Below are positions 11,155-22,919 of a stretch of DNA of 64,000 bases, piece after piece. Under the pieces are notes generated by a model that was given only the letters and a program-made list of their open reading frames with translations, was not told where the DNA came from and did not search any database. The DNA is from Diphasiastrum complanatum (Eukaryota; Streptophyta; Lycopodiopsida; Lycopodiales; Lycopodiaceae), in the NCBI GenBank assembly GCA_029204225.1, contig CM055099.1:46530929-46594928 (forward strand), written 5' to 3'. Each line of letters begins with the position of its first letter. Position 1 is the first letter of the stretch. Position numbers and translations under genes: made by a program.

Positions 11155-14100
11155 CTCCCTCTTCAACATTGGATGCTAGTTTCAACATAGTCTTTGAGCA
11201 CATTCCAAGATTAGATCTATGCATTAAATATAGGTCCTTTCCCAATGGTTTGGTGAAGATATCAGCCACACACTCCTTTGAAGAAACATGTTGAAGCTCC
11301 ACCTCTTTGGCAATGACTTGATCTCTCACAAAATGGTGAGCAATCTCAATGTGCTTGCTCCTTGCATGAAAAACAGAATTGCTTGCCAAGCTTTGGGCTG
11401 AAAGGTTATCACAAAGTATGATTGGAGTCTTCTCTGGTTCCAGCAAGTGAAGATCCAATAACATCCTCTTGATCCAAAGAATCTCCTTGGTGCATGTTGT
11501 TAATGCCTTGTACTCGGCTTCGGTGGAAGATAGAGAGATAGTTGGTTGCTTCTTTGATAGCCATGAGACCACTCCATCTCCAAGATAGATTGCAAAGGCA
11601 CTTGTTGACTTCCTATCCATTTGATCACCTGCAAAATCTGAATCAACTCCTTGGTGCTTGCTTTAGCCCATACAAACTCTTTTGGAGATAGCACACATGA
11701 TTAGGCTCATCATGTGAAACATAGCCCTCGGGTTGCTCCATGTAAATATCTTCTTCAAGATCACCATTCAAGAAGGCATTAGTAACATCCATTTGCCACA
11801 TATCCCAATCATAAAGAGTTGCAAGAGAGATTAGGATTCGAATAGTTACCATCTTTGCCACGGGTGCAAAGGTCTCATCATAGTCAATACCATATTCTTG
11901 AGCATACCCCCTTGCCTTGTACTTGTTGATTGATCCATCTTGATTTGTCTTGATCTTGAAGATCCACTTACAACCAATTGCCTTCTTGTCCTTTGGAAGC
12001 TTTACCAACCTCCATGTGTTGCTTTTGATGAGTGCTTGATGCTCATGATCCATGGCTTGGATCCATTCCTTCTTTTGAATTGCTTCACCTACACAAGTTG
12101 GTTCATCAAAAGAGGTAAGAAAAGCAAAGTTAGAGTTGTCCACCACTTGCTTTCCTTTTTCATCATAGGTTAGCCTTGATGGCTTAGCCCTTTGCCTTTG
12201 AGTCTTCCTTGAAGTTTTCTTTGGAGTGGCATCTCCATCTTCATCCAAGACATCTTGCACATCATGATGATTAGTAGGCACATCAACATCAACATCAACA
12301 ACATTGGAAACATTCTCTTCATGAAAGATGACATCCCTACTTATGACAACTTTCTTTGTAGAAGGAATGTACACTTTGTAAGCCTTGCTTACTTCACTAT
12401 AGCCAACAAACACACCCTTCTTTGATGAAGGATCTTCTTTAGTTCTATCATCAAGTGTGATATTGACAAAACATGTACATCCAAAGATCCTACAATGCTT
12501 GACACTCGGCCTTCTACCATAAAGAACCTCATGAGGAGTTTTACCATCCAAGGAAGCACTTGTCCATCTATTACATAGATAGTTAGCACATGCTAAAGCT
12601 TCCCCCCAAAAAGACTTAGCAAGATTAGCATGTAGTCTCATTGCCTTGGCACATTCACAAAGGGTTCTATTCTTCCTCTCGGCCACTCCATTCTGTTGTG
12701 GAGTCCTAGGACTAGACATCTCCCTCTTAATCCCATGTGCTATACAAAAGTCTTTGAACCTATTTGAGGTGTATTCCCCTCCATTATCAGATCTTAAGCA
12801 TTTGATCTTTGTATTGAATTGGTTTTCCATTTCATTCTTGAACTTGACAAATGCAGCAAACACTTCATCCTTACTTTTAAGAAGATAGATCCAAGTATAC
12901 CTACTAAAGTCATCAATGAAAGTTGCATACATCTTTGCCCCACCATTGCTAGTTGTACTAGAAGAATGAATATCAGAATGCACAAGTTGAAAAGCTTCTT
13001 TAGATCTAGAAGTAGATCTAGAATAAGCAAGTCTATGAGATTTGGACAAGGCACAATGTTCACAAACACTATTGTTTGCAACAAGACTTTTAGGGAGACC
13101 AAGAACAAGCTCTTTCTTTGCCATTACCTCCAAAGATTTGAAGTTGGGATGGCCCAACCTCTTGTGCCAAACTTCTTGGTTTGTCAATTGCTCCCTAGCC
13201 ATACATCCTTCATGATTAGAGATCACACATGCATCAAGCTTGAAAAGTTTACCATGCCTCCTACCTTGAGCAATCAAGGATCCACATTTACTTATCAAAC
13301 ATGCATCTCCAATGAACTCCACATCAAGTCCTTTGTCAATCATTTGACTTACACTAAGCAAATTCTTAGTGATTGAAGGAATGTACAAAACATTTTCAAG
13401 ATTTGCTTTCCTATTTGTTGAAAGGGAAATAGGAATAGTGCCTATGCCTTTGATGTCACATTGACCATCATTTGCAGTGTAGATGATGTTACCTTCTCCC
13501 TCATAAGACAATAAGGATGTAAAGTATTCCTTATGTCTTGTCATGTGAGATGAGGCTCCACTATCAATCCACCAAGGATCATTATCATCTATGTTGGCTA
13601 ACAAACTTGAAGTCATAACAAGTGATTCACATGTGTTATGTTCTTCCTCATCTATTGTAAGATTTCCTTGCCTCTCTCCTTGCTCTCTTTTCTTCTTATA
13701 ACATTCATTTGCAAAATGACCTTTTATCCCACAATAAAAGCACTTGAACTTTGACTTATTGTTCTTAGTAGAAGAGGAAGAGGAAGAGTGATCATCATGA
13801 TCAAAGTTACCACCTTTGGACCATTTCCCTTTGCCTTTACCTTTGCCCTTGAATTTGCCTTTTGTGAAGAAAGCCTCTTCACCTCCACCTTGCAAGGATG
13901 CACCATCAAGCTTTGATTGCAACCTATGTTCTTCAGCCAATAAGATTTCTTGCAAGTCAACCACACTTGGCAAGACTCTTTGAATGGCAAAACTTTGCAC
14001 AAGGTTAGCATGTTCATTTACCAAACCATTCAACATAACTTGGACTATTTCACCATCTTTTATGTTCTCATCAATGCATGCTAAATCATCACTTAGGGAC

Positions 14101-14489
14101 TTAACTCTCAAGATAAATGCATGAGCACTTTCACCCTCTCTTTGCCTACTAGAAAATATTTGTCTCCTTAGGGTCAATACCCTAGATGTGGACTTTGATT
14201 CAAAGAGCTTCTTTAAGGCATTCCATGCCTCACTTGCACTTTGACACTTTCCAACTTCCTTGAGAAGTTCATTTGTAACATTCATTTTAATGATATGAAG
14301 AGCCCTTTTGGCCTTCTTATCAAACCTTTGTTGCTCTTGAAGTGTGAGAGGTCTCTCTTCAATTTCTGCAACTATGTCCATGAGTTCATTCAACTCAAGT
14401 AAGGACTCCATCCTCACTTTCCAAGTAGAGTAGTTTGATGAACTCAACCTTTCACTAGACTCTAGCATGATCCCACCATTGGAAGCCAT
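11150..14489 (-). pseudogene. C1b gag-pol, RT core deleted
   Basis: An uninterrupted reading of 948 codons runs from MASNGGIMLESSERLS (14489) through gag, the zinc knuckle CFYCGIKGHFANEC, the protease (IDSGASSHM), the integrase (HKRLGHPNF, CEHCALSKSH, DNGGEY, GVAERKNR) and the first part of RT, and breaks off after SLYGLKQAP. A 602-bp deletion removes the YVDD catalytic box and the start of RNase H and shifts the frame. The rest of RNase H resumes at MDRKSTSAFA (11620) and ends EEGV at 11150. A second 12-bp deletion removes four residues of the conserved RT N-terminus. Compared with C1a, only a handful of other residues differ. It cannot make a working RT, but it keeps both LTRs, the PBS and the leader. 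Confidence 0.95.
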
Positions 14490-15649
14490 GATTCTAATGT
14501 TTCTTCAACTTTTAGGTTCTGTCCTAAAGCACTTAGCACTCACTTTTCTCTCAACAAATGATAGATAAAGAGATCTATGAAGATTTAGGACCCTAAAACA
14601 CTTCTATCTTGAACCTAGATGGTTTCCAAGCATAGAAAGGAAGATTGAAACACATGCAACACTTTGCACACACTAAGAATGGATTACAAAATCAAACCAA
14701 CCTGAACACACTCTTGCTTAAGCTCTCAAACTTTCCAGCAAGTGACCAAATCAAGTTATGGTGTGAAGAGTTACTTGCATTCTTAGAAAATACCCAAAAC
14801 TAGGATGCCAAGATTACCTAGTAATGAACAAACTTGATCAACATATGATCAACACACTAAGATATTGATTCAACCTGTAAAACCACATGTAAACCACACT
14901 TCTAAAAGTTTATAAACTCCAGCAAGTGATAAATACAAGATTTAGAGGTGAATGAATGATCACACTTAGTGAATCACAAGACTAGCTTCACTATCTTGTC
15001 AAATCTTGGTGTTTAGATGTAGATCTAAGATCACTTCACATGAGAATGTTCCTCAACCTGTTAAGAACCTGAAAACACACTTGCATAATGGTTAACACCT
15101 TCCAGCAAATGCTCCAATCAAATTACATAAGGAGAGTTACTTACATGCTCAACAAAGTACACCAAAATTTATGCCAAAATTGATGACAATCTTTACAATA
15201 TGCTCTTCACAATGGAGCTTACAATATGTTCACCCAAAAAAGGGGATCTTTCATCCAAATGGGAGCTTTGCTCAGCCTTTAGGAGAACTACAACTCACTC
15301 AAAAGAGCATTTGTCATCCACTTAAGGAGAAGTTTCATCCACTTAAGGAGAGTGTTCATCCAAGAATGGAGATTGTCAACAATAGGATTGAAAAGAACAT
15401 TGTTAGTATTGAATATGCACAAGCCTCACAATCACAAATGATTAGGTGTTATGATCTGATCCAAAATAGTTTCTTTTCAGTCTCTGATCTTCAATAGACC
15501 TGAAATATGCTTTTGATCCACAAGTTCAACTCACAAAACAAAGGTTAGTAAGATTTGATCAACAAAGCAATGCAAAATCATGCTAGAACTTGATCAAACA
15601 TCCAAATATCACCAAAAATGGAATACTTACTATAAATAGAAGCCAACCA
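14490..15649 (-). other. C1b untranslated leader
   Basis: The leader of about 1.16 kb matches the C1a leader 36786-37945. It contains diverged repeat modules and, on the opposite strand at 15171-15497, a 108-codon ORF with a repeated HPLKE motif. The ORF differs at one visible residue from its copy in C1a. I see no relation to known proteins. Confidence 0.8.
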
Positions 15650-15661
15650 GCTCTGATACCA
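15650..15661 (-). promoter_or_regulatory. C1b primer binding site, tRNA-iMet
   Basis: TGGTATCAGAGC on the minus strand, directly next to the 5' LTR. Confidence 0.95.
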
Positions 15662-16316
15662 TGTGAAAAATACAGATCCTAAGTGGATCTAAACTCCAAG
15701 ATCATTGGCTTGAATGCTTGCACTCCAAACTACATAAGCTAGGAATTGGCAACACATTCTATGCTACCTAGAATGCAAAGAACTTGATCAAAAAGCATTT
15801 ATCACAAATGGAAACTTCCATAAACATCAAGTGCGGCCCAAAATAGCATTATACAGTCCATAATACATCAGCCTACCACTTTTGAAAAGCACCTAAGATC
15901 ATACACAATAGCTTGAAGACAATACACACAACAATGCTCTCAATGGAGGAAGAAACAATGACAATGATCTATTGATCTCAATGAAGCATACAAAAGGTTT
16001 CTCCAACCTGTTCTCCACGACTTCCCTACTATTTATGGATGAGGAAGATGACTCTCTCTCCTCTCTCTAGAAGGTACTTGACCCTAGATATTCCCTATAT
16101 AGGAAAAATAGCTAAAAATGGCTTATATGACCAAAATACATCAAAATGGTCTCATTTTGAAGGGTATGAAGTTTGACACTTCATCATACTGAAAAAATAC
16201 AGTAAATAAAAACATTGTGGCCTGGTTCACACGTGTGAAACTCCAGAACCAAAACTATTTACAATTTTAGCCAATTTAGGCCTCAAACTAGCTAGGAAAT
16301 GTTGACAATTTTCACA
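15662..16316 (-). mobile_element. C1b 5' LTR
   Basis: 655 bp, nearly identical to 10500-11154; the difference seen is in the stretch around 15880. It carries the palindrome at 16226-16239 and a CTATATAGG TATA-type sequence at about 16095-16103. Confidence 0.95.
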
Positions 16317-18177
16317 GTCCACTTTGTATGTTTCCACTTTCTTGAACAAATATGCAATCTCCGTCGGTGTGACCGGATGATCGGGTATTTGTGTTTGCAA
16401 ATAGGCATCACGCTCAAGGGTGGTTGCATCTAATTCACCATGAAGTCGTGTGCGATCTTGTTTGACCATCTGTAATTGCCCCTTCAACAGTTGCACCTAT
16501 TGCTTGGTCTCTTGCACTACCTTATCTAGCTGATCTTATGCGGTTGTCAAGGCGTTTTGCAGGGAGCTGATGTAGGTTTCCAAGCAATCAGCTTGTTGCT
16601 GGGCCAATGTCTTTTCACTTTCAGCCTTTTCTTCATGTTTCTTGGCTATCTTCACCTCTCGATCCCGCTGGGCAATTTTTTGGCTGATCAGAGTGTTTTT
16701 GGATCCTAGATCAGAGATCCTATGTTCCATTTTCTTCTTCTTATTCAGCATAGACTGGATCACTTGCCCAAGGCTGGAAACTAACCCTAAAGCATCACGA
16801 TGGTCGTGGAGGTGGCAGTTTCTTCTTCAAAAGTATCCTCTTCTTCAAACCCTTCAAGCACCGTGGCATCGAACTGCTTTGGTGACTTTACAGCTGTGTC
16901 GACCCGAAGTGTGGCTGGGCTACCCTGTGTGGGTGGTTGCTGACTGGCATCTTCGACACCAACAGTAGATTCATGGTTATGTCCGAATCCTCTTCTAGGG
17001 GATTGGGGTTCAAAGGGCGCTGGGCTTTGGGGCATTTCAAAGATTTCAGTGGCCCCAAGGGGGTCGGAATCATTGAACATATCCATGAAGAACTGTGTGT
17101 TGGATGAGGTTGCTTTGGTGTGCGGGGGTAAGGCGGCTTGGGTAGCTGTGATGGGAATGGTAGGCCCAATAGTCACAGACTGTCCTTGTATGGGAGCAGA
17201 GGCAAGGAGAATGAGAAGTTCAGTGCGAACAGCAGCAGGGGGTGGAAGCGTAGCTGACGAGGTATACCTAGTGCAACATCGTGACGCGGAAGGCGAGTCA
17301 GGAATTACAATCTCGCTGCGTGGACGACAACGACTATGAGAACTTGAGGCCTGATGAGATGATTCGGTCGGTGTTTCTTCGTAAACCGAAAGCACAGAAT
17401 CCAGGTGGAAGCCATGGATTCTGCTTTCTAAGTGAGAAGCGGCTAAGAGGGACAATAGAGAGCCAGCGACGAACTGCTGCTTTGTATTGGCCTTAATAGC
17501 TCGCTTGAGCTCACCAGAAACAGTCTTGAACCAGTTATATGGTTCAAGAGGGGCTTTGGCCAACTTAGTGTGGGACTCCACTATTCTGTGAAGGATTTGA
17601 GATGTGATGCGGTCTTTCCTGAGGTTGCCAACCATCAAGAAATGATTCAACAACTGGGCAACGGCATGGATGGAAGGCTCAGTGATGGCTTCTAGAAAGT
17701 AGCCATCATTAGTCCAATTCAGATACGTTGGTGAGGTCAATGTATGGTTTGATGGCCTGTTTGGCGTGCTTGTGATTGGGTGAGGCTCGCATACCGGATG
17801 AGATTCCTATAGCTGCAAGTGCGGCCTCAGTGACACGCACCTTGTGTGTGGCTCCTTGGAAGGTGATATAAAACTTGGATTTCTCTTCCTTCCGCATACT
17901 GAAGGCAAGAGTGATGAAATCCATTGATGCATCCTGAAAAGGCTCTCTTATGAATACCCATTGCATTAAGTAGAGGCTCCGCAAGGGTCATCCACTGAGT
18001 GACCATGCTTGTGCTAGGAGAAATCATGATGTCCGTTGCAGATGGGACATCACGATGGATAGTATAGTGCGGAGACTGGGAAGTATCGGTAGAAGACATG
18101 ATGATCAGAAAGGAATTATAACTGCGTGAAAGTGTATCAAAAGGCAATGTAGGAAATTTGGAAGGCTTTGGTCGCAA
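16317..18177 (-). pseudogene. G3 extra ORF, N-terminal and coiled-coil part
   Basis: On the minus strand, a likely start MSSTDTSQSPHYTIH near 18100 leads into a globular region with FYITFQGATHKVRVTEAALA (about 17870) and DGYFLEAITEPSIHAVAQLL (about 17700). A serine/proline-rich linker follows (17400-16800). Then comes a strongly charged heptad-like stretch (RDREVKIAKKHEEKAESEKT near 16640), typical of a coiled coil. Frameshifts lie near 17980, 17720 and 16780, and a stop near 16536. The segment is cut at 16317 by C1b and resumes at 10494. A diverged homologue (G4) is at 45120-47880. I do not recognise the family. Its place, downstream of integrase and upstream of the PPT, makes it a candidate lineage-specific gene of this Gypsy group. 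Confidence 0.65.
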
Positions 18178-18720
18178 GAAAAATTCGCAAGAGCTTCGCT
18201 AGCACAAGTGAGGAATGAATCGAATTTAGCCAAATTATAGGTGAATTTGGTGGGTCCATTACACTGAATAGTAGTTGGGCTAATCAATTCTGAACAAAAA
18301 TTTGCAGGCATGTACAGTACTGTAAAAATAGGCTATAAAAATCTTGGCGAAGATTTCTAGGGATCTGAACCTATCAGACGAACATTTTTCAGAGCTGGCG
18401 AAGGATGAACTTTCGCCCAGGAGGGTCCTTCGTCCAGGTACTGTCATAAATGCATTTTTTCACAATCTGAACCTATGGACAACCTAATTTTGACATTTTA
18501 AGATCATCTGGCAGGACGACGAAGGTTCATAATGAGGTTATGATGCTTGGCGAAGGTTCTCCAAATGGCATATCACTGGACATTCACGTGACTCAAAAAT
18601 TGAATTTTCTCTTGTCAGAAACCTTCGCCCACCTCAATTTAGATAAATCAAGGGTGGATGTAAAGTCTGAGAGCTCATTGAAGGTTTCTGATACTGTATT
18701 GGCCAAATATGCCCAAAACA
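18178..18720 (-). repeat. G3 spacer with repeated GGCGAAGGTT motif in both orientations
   Basis: No coding sequence. Plus-strand copies of GGCGAAGGTTC or close variants lie at 18346, 18397, 18518 and 18549. Reverse copies lie at 18411 (TTTCGCCC), 18426 (TCCTTCGTCC) and 18620 (AACCTTCGCC). The segment lies directly upstream of the extra ORF. The arrangement parallels the G1 leader and the G4 spacer, each with a different motif. Confidence 0.6.
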
Positions 18721-18937
18721 GTGATTTTCTAACTCATTTTCCATAAAAAAAAAATACTGTACTTCTTTTTCCTTATGCTGATGACTTCCTGACTTTTGCT
18801 CATCAGTCTTTTCTTATTTATTTTTTTTCTCTTTTTCTTGTTTTTTTTTTTAACTGTCTTTTTCCAAAAAAAAGTCAGCAAATTAAATACTGAAAACAAA
18901 AAATTGAAAACAATTAAAATGAAAAAATATATTGAGA
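18721..18937. other. A/T homopolymer-rich spacer
   Basis: Runs of T and A on the plus strand dominate this stretch, between the end of the G3 integrase and the motif-bearing spacer. No gene is visible. Confidence 0.6.
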
Positions 18938-19860
18938 TTAGGCTTGCTGAACTGGCAGAGCAGGCTGCCAAAACTTGCGTAATCGACTGCCATTTACTGG
19001 AGTACCAAATCGTTTTCCATCCAAGTGCTCAAGAATTACTGCACCATAGTTCAGGATTTCCTTCACTTTATACGGGCCTTCACTAGTAAACATCAACTTA
19101 CCCTTGATCAACTTGGTTTTGTACATCAATGCAAGATCTCCTGGTTTCAGATCTTTCTTGTGCAATCGACGATCGTGCCATGCCTTGCGGCGGGCTTTCT
19201 CTGCTGCTAAGGCATGAATTGCCATCAATCGGGTTTCACATAATTTGTGCAACGCTTCATGACGAAGTTGTAAAGACTAATCATCACTTAATCGTTCCAT
19301 TGCTGCTATGCATAAAGATGGGATTAAAAATTCAATTGGCATAACAACATCTTGACCATAAACTAGTTGAAAAGATGTTTGATTTGTACTATTTTTGTAA
19401 GCGGTTCTGAATGCCCATAGTGTTGCATACAGTTTATGTTCCCAATTAGACCGACTTGCTTCAACTGTCTTTGTCATAATGGCGCAGAGAATCTTATTGG
19501 AAGATTCAACTTGGCCATTCCCTCTGGGATAATAGGGAGTACTAAATCTATGTATAACAAAAAAATCTTCCAGTAAATACTTTATTGTTTGATTAACAAA
19601 GTGTGTACCTCGATCATTGACAATTTCGATCGGACATCCAAATCTGATTATAATATTTTCATATAGAAACTTGGCCGTAGATTTTGCATCAGCCACTTTG
19701 ACAGCTTTGGCTTCAACCCACTTGGTCATATAATCAGTTGCGACGATAATGTATCGGGCCTGAGATCCTTGCGCAGTGGGATGAATAGGACCAACATAAT
19801 CCAGTCCCCATTTTACAAATGGTGCTTGCGATAAAACCGGATGTAAGGTGTTGGTTCATC
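18938..19860 (-). pseudogene. G3 integrase
   Basis: The core reads KWGLDYVGPIHPTAQGS (about 19820), VATDYMTKWVEAKAVKVADA (19760-19700), NDRGTHFVNQTIKYLL (about 19620) and GNGQVESSNKILCAIM (about 19530), so the three DDE acidic residues are all present. After a stop at 19277 the C-terminal part continues in another frame (RRLHKKDLKPGDLALMYK, then SEGPYKVKEILNYGAVILEH) as a GPY/F-type module, ending LPVQQA at 18938. There is no chromodomain. The N-terminal zinc finger is absent because the linker upstream of RT is fused directly to the integrase core near 19810-19860. Confidence 0.85.
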
Positions 19861-20845
19861 AGGAACATTACGCACTCCAAATCTGGTCGGATCCATATGA
19901 TGTAGAATCTGTTCATTCGTAAGTTCTGCATTGCCATCATAAGTTAAGGCATGGCTCACTGGTATGAGATCATCCTCGATTGGATCTGGTATAGGTTCCG
20001 TTGATATCCAGGCTACATTCAGCACATTTAGTGAAAACGTGATTGGCGTATCCAAAGTTTGATCTAACAAGGAAATCTCGCTCATCTCTGATTGAATATC
20101 TTGTTGACACATGTATCTTGTTGTACAATCAATTGTTGCAAGAGCTTCGTTCCAATTGATGATATCCATTTGAGAATCGTAATGAACTCTCAATTTTTTC
20201 TCTGGTCGATCACAAGTGTGATCCGTTGTTGATGAATCATCATCTGCTTTTTGAACCACTGGCATGATAGTCCAAGTCGTAGGATCAACTTTAACTGCAT
20301 GTTCACGATTTTCAAAAGTGATTTTTCCGGTACCCCAGTTATGAATTACTTGCGCAACTCGTAACCATGGACGTTCTAAGACATTTGGTGCTTCTGGTAA
20401 GTCCATCACGACAAAAGTAATGACGAATTATACTCTTGCAATCCTGACAGGTATATCTTCCACCATTCCTCATGGACGAACTGTCGTTTGAGCAACTAGC
20501 TTAATAGCAAAAGTAGCAGGCTTAATCTTTGTAAGACCCCATTTTGTACATAGCTTTGTAGAAATCAGGTTAACTCCTGAACCGCCATCTATCACGGCTG
20601 CTTCTTTAAAAAATTGTCTATGTTGTATCGGCAGAGTGATATTCTTTTGTTCACTTTCCCAAGCAGCTCCAACATGGAGTACATCGTTAGATTCTTCAAA
20701 TCCAGCACAAAAAAGGCGGCTCTTGATGGTTTTCTAATTTTTCTTGAGCTAACTTTTGTGCTAAGACTTCTTTTGTTTTTGGCACCAATTTTAGGAACTC
20801 TCCCAATGAAATATTGATCCTACTAGACAATGAGATTAGCTTTAC
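19813..20845 (-). pseudogene. G3 protease and linker
   Basis: On the minus strand the start INISLGEFLKLVPKTKEVLA (20820-20760) is followed by the protease (VIDGGSGVNLIST, about 20600-20560) and its end (LERPWLRVAQVIHN, about 20370). The linker (TPITFSLNVLNVAWISTEPI near 20040, EQILHHMDPTRFGV near 19900) aligns with the G1 linker at 1177-554. The protease has a stop near 20428. RT, RNase H and the integrase zinc finger that should follow are missing at the junction with integrase. Confidence 0.8.
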
Positions 20846-21690
20846 CAGCCCCACCGACACAATCTGCTCCTCCTGCTAATTTGATGGAACCAGAACCTTA
20901 CAGAGATATCGAGTAATGGAATTATAGTAATGATAGCAGTCCTTCAGAATAGTATGTTATTTATGCTGCCACACAACAACAAGCATCTAGAAACTGGACC
21001 AGAGCGTCGCTTGGATGCTTTGCATGTGGAGAAAATCACAAAGTTGCCAAATGTCCAATCAAAGGCAAATTCGTACCATTCTGTCATGATTGTGGCTATG
21101 GGCATTGCTACAAGGAGTGTCTCGCAAGACCGAAGCCACCACCGACTACAGCTCCTATAAATTTGATAACAATCAAGCAAAGACCAAAAATCCTACCTGA
21201 ACCAATTGTGCCTTTGATGGTGGTTACCAAAGCTCAGAAGCAGAAAAAACTAGTAGCAGATCCAGTACCTGCTGATACACCAACATCATCTAGAGTCTAT
21301 CCAAATCTCCATCAACTGATTTACCAACGACATCTAGAGTCTATCCAAATCTCCATGCTGAAAAAGAGGAGATATTAGGATATGAGGCAATGGATTAAAC
21401 ATTTGCAAGAAGAAGAGGAGCTTGAAGCCACTAGAGCAGCAGTCGAAGTTCATTCTTCACTAGTGCAACCACCGAATAATCCACATACAGATATGAATGC
21501 TCAATTGCATCATCATGAAGAACCCTTCAAGATGATTGAACCGGAAGCGTCACAGACATAACTCCTCATGAGTATTTTGTCTAGTAAGATCAATATTACG
21601 TTGGGAGAGTTCTTGAAGTTGGTGCCAAACACAAAAGAAGTATTAGCGCAGAAGTTCCTAAATCACAGTCGAATGCTTGTCGATTCCATC
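20846..21690 (+). pseudogene. Gypsy gag fragment, opposite orientation to G3
   Basis: The plus-strand reading has zinc knuckles CFACGENHKVAKC and CHDCGYGHCYKEC (about 21020-21120), aligning with the G1 pair. It continues PIVPLMVVTKAQKQKKL (about 21200) and a region ending INITLGEFLKLVPNTKEVLA (21585-21645). In-frame stops are present near 20910, 21378 and 21558. The final block is a second, inverted copy of the start of the G3 protease segment, so this is a separate copy joined head to head and not a simple inversion. Confidence 0.75.
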
Positions 21691-21997
21691 TATTTGAGAT
21701 CTAGGCATTGTTTTGAGATCTTAGCCATTTTGTTTCATACCATATCATTGTATTTGAGTCAAATTTGGTTTCTTAGTGTATTTCACATGTGCTAAGCGTG
21801 TTTGATCCTAACTTTGCCGATACTCCATCATTTGATGTGAAGTAGATCTAGTTTTGGAGAGATTGGTAGAGCTAGTGAGAATTATCTCACAATTTGTTGC
21901 AAGATCTTGCATAGGAGGTGGTAGCATATCATTATTGGATCCTATAGTCAGAGAGTAGCAACATTTTTTGTTCATCATTTGAGTTATTTCACTTTAT
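21691..21997. other. Unassigned, probably Copia leader
   Basis: No coding sequence. It directly precedes a Copia gag start on the plus strand, so it is probably leader sequence of that fragment. Confidence 0.35.
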
Positions 21998-22195
21998 ATG
22001 GCTTCAATGGGTTCATTCTTGTTGGAATCAAGTGAGAGATTGTCCACTTCCAATTATTTAATATGAAAGTTGAGGATGGAGTCCATCTTGAGACTTCAAG
22101 ATGTGATGGACATTGTTCTTGGCCTTGAAGAAAAGCCTCAAGTTCTTCAAGAGGTCCAAAAATACAAGAAGAGAAATTTGGATTTAAGGAAATTT
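21998..22195 (+). pseudogene. Copia gag N-terminal scrap
   Basis: Starts MASMGSFLLESSERLSTSNY, then an in-frame stop, then RMESILRLQDVMDIVLGLEE. This aligns with the C1 gag start (MASNGGIMLESSERLSSSNY) and more closely with C2. It is cut off after about 65 codons by a Gypsy RT fragment. Confidence 0.75.
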
Positions 22196-22199
22196 AGCA

Positions 22200-22915
22200 A
22201 TTGCAAAAATGTTCAAATACTTTTTACAACCGATCTAGGTGGTCTATATCTGTGCTGTGGACTCCAAGGTCATCCAAGTAAATTTCAAAGAATTTCTGTA
22301 GATAATCTGTGAAAGCAAATTGCATCACTCTTTGAAATGAACTAGGTGCATTATAGAGTCCAAACGACATTACTTTATAAGCATAAGTACCCCACTCTAT
22401 CGCAAAAGCTGTTTTATGACAATCTGCAGGTGCAATCTTGACCTGATTGTATCCACTGAATCCACACAAAAAATTGTAAGCTTCTGCTCCAGCAAGGCGA
22501 TCCAAAATGCTTTCAATAAAAGATAACGGAAAGTGATCCTTTCGTGTTACTTTATTCAAATCTTTGAGATTCACATAAATTCTCAATTTTTCATTCTTCT
22601 TAAGAACAATGACAATTGGTGAAACCCATTCCATGTGCTCAATCTCATAAATGAAGCCGGCTGCTAGCAATCTCTATAACTCTTTCTTTACCAAATCCAT
22701 ATCATTAGGATTACAATGATAGAACTTTGTGACTTTTGGAATTGCATCAGGTATTAAGGGTATGGTATGCTCAATAACTGATGTTGAAATTCTCTTGAGA
22801 TCTTTATAAATGTCCGTAGCACTTGAAACTATTCATGAGTAAGTTGTGCTCCAACTTGTACAATCTTTTTTTATTCTCCTAGCATCATATTATCGTGTTT
22901 ATCTACCCGAAACTG
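22200..22915 (-). pseudogene. Gypsy RT fragment
   Basis: The minus-strand reading covers the RT fingers and palm: FIYEIEHMEWVSPIVIVLKK (about 22640), ESILDRLAGAEAYNFLCGFS (about 22490), GLYNAPSSFQRVMQFAFT and FEIYLDDLGVHS (about 22260). The YLDD box is present. The preceding 250 bp is the pre-RT region with stops. It is probably the RT missing from G3 or from a sister copy, because it matches that lineage and lies on the same strand. It is displaced by the 20846-22195 scraps. Confidence 0.8.
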
Positions 22916-22919
22916 ACAA

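Larger units (their letters stand above)
10500..16316 (-). mobile_element. C1b: young Copia element with internal deletions
   Basis: This is a complete LTR element on the minus strand, 5817 bp, with 655-bp LTRs (10500-11154 and 15662-16316) and a 5-bp TSD. By eye the two LTRs differ at about one position. It is the same family as C1a (36119-42549). It is 614 bp shorter because of a 602-bp deletion in RT/RNase H and a 12-bp deletion near the RT start, both apparently bounded by short sequence matches. It inserted into the extra ORF of G3. Confidence 0.97.

Noticed and set aside
15171-15497. Host gene on the plus strand within C1b
   Set aside because: An identical arrangement exists in C1a at another site, so it belongs to the element's leader.
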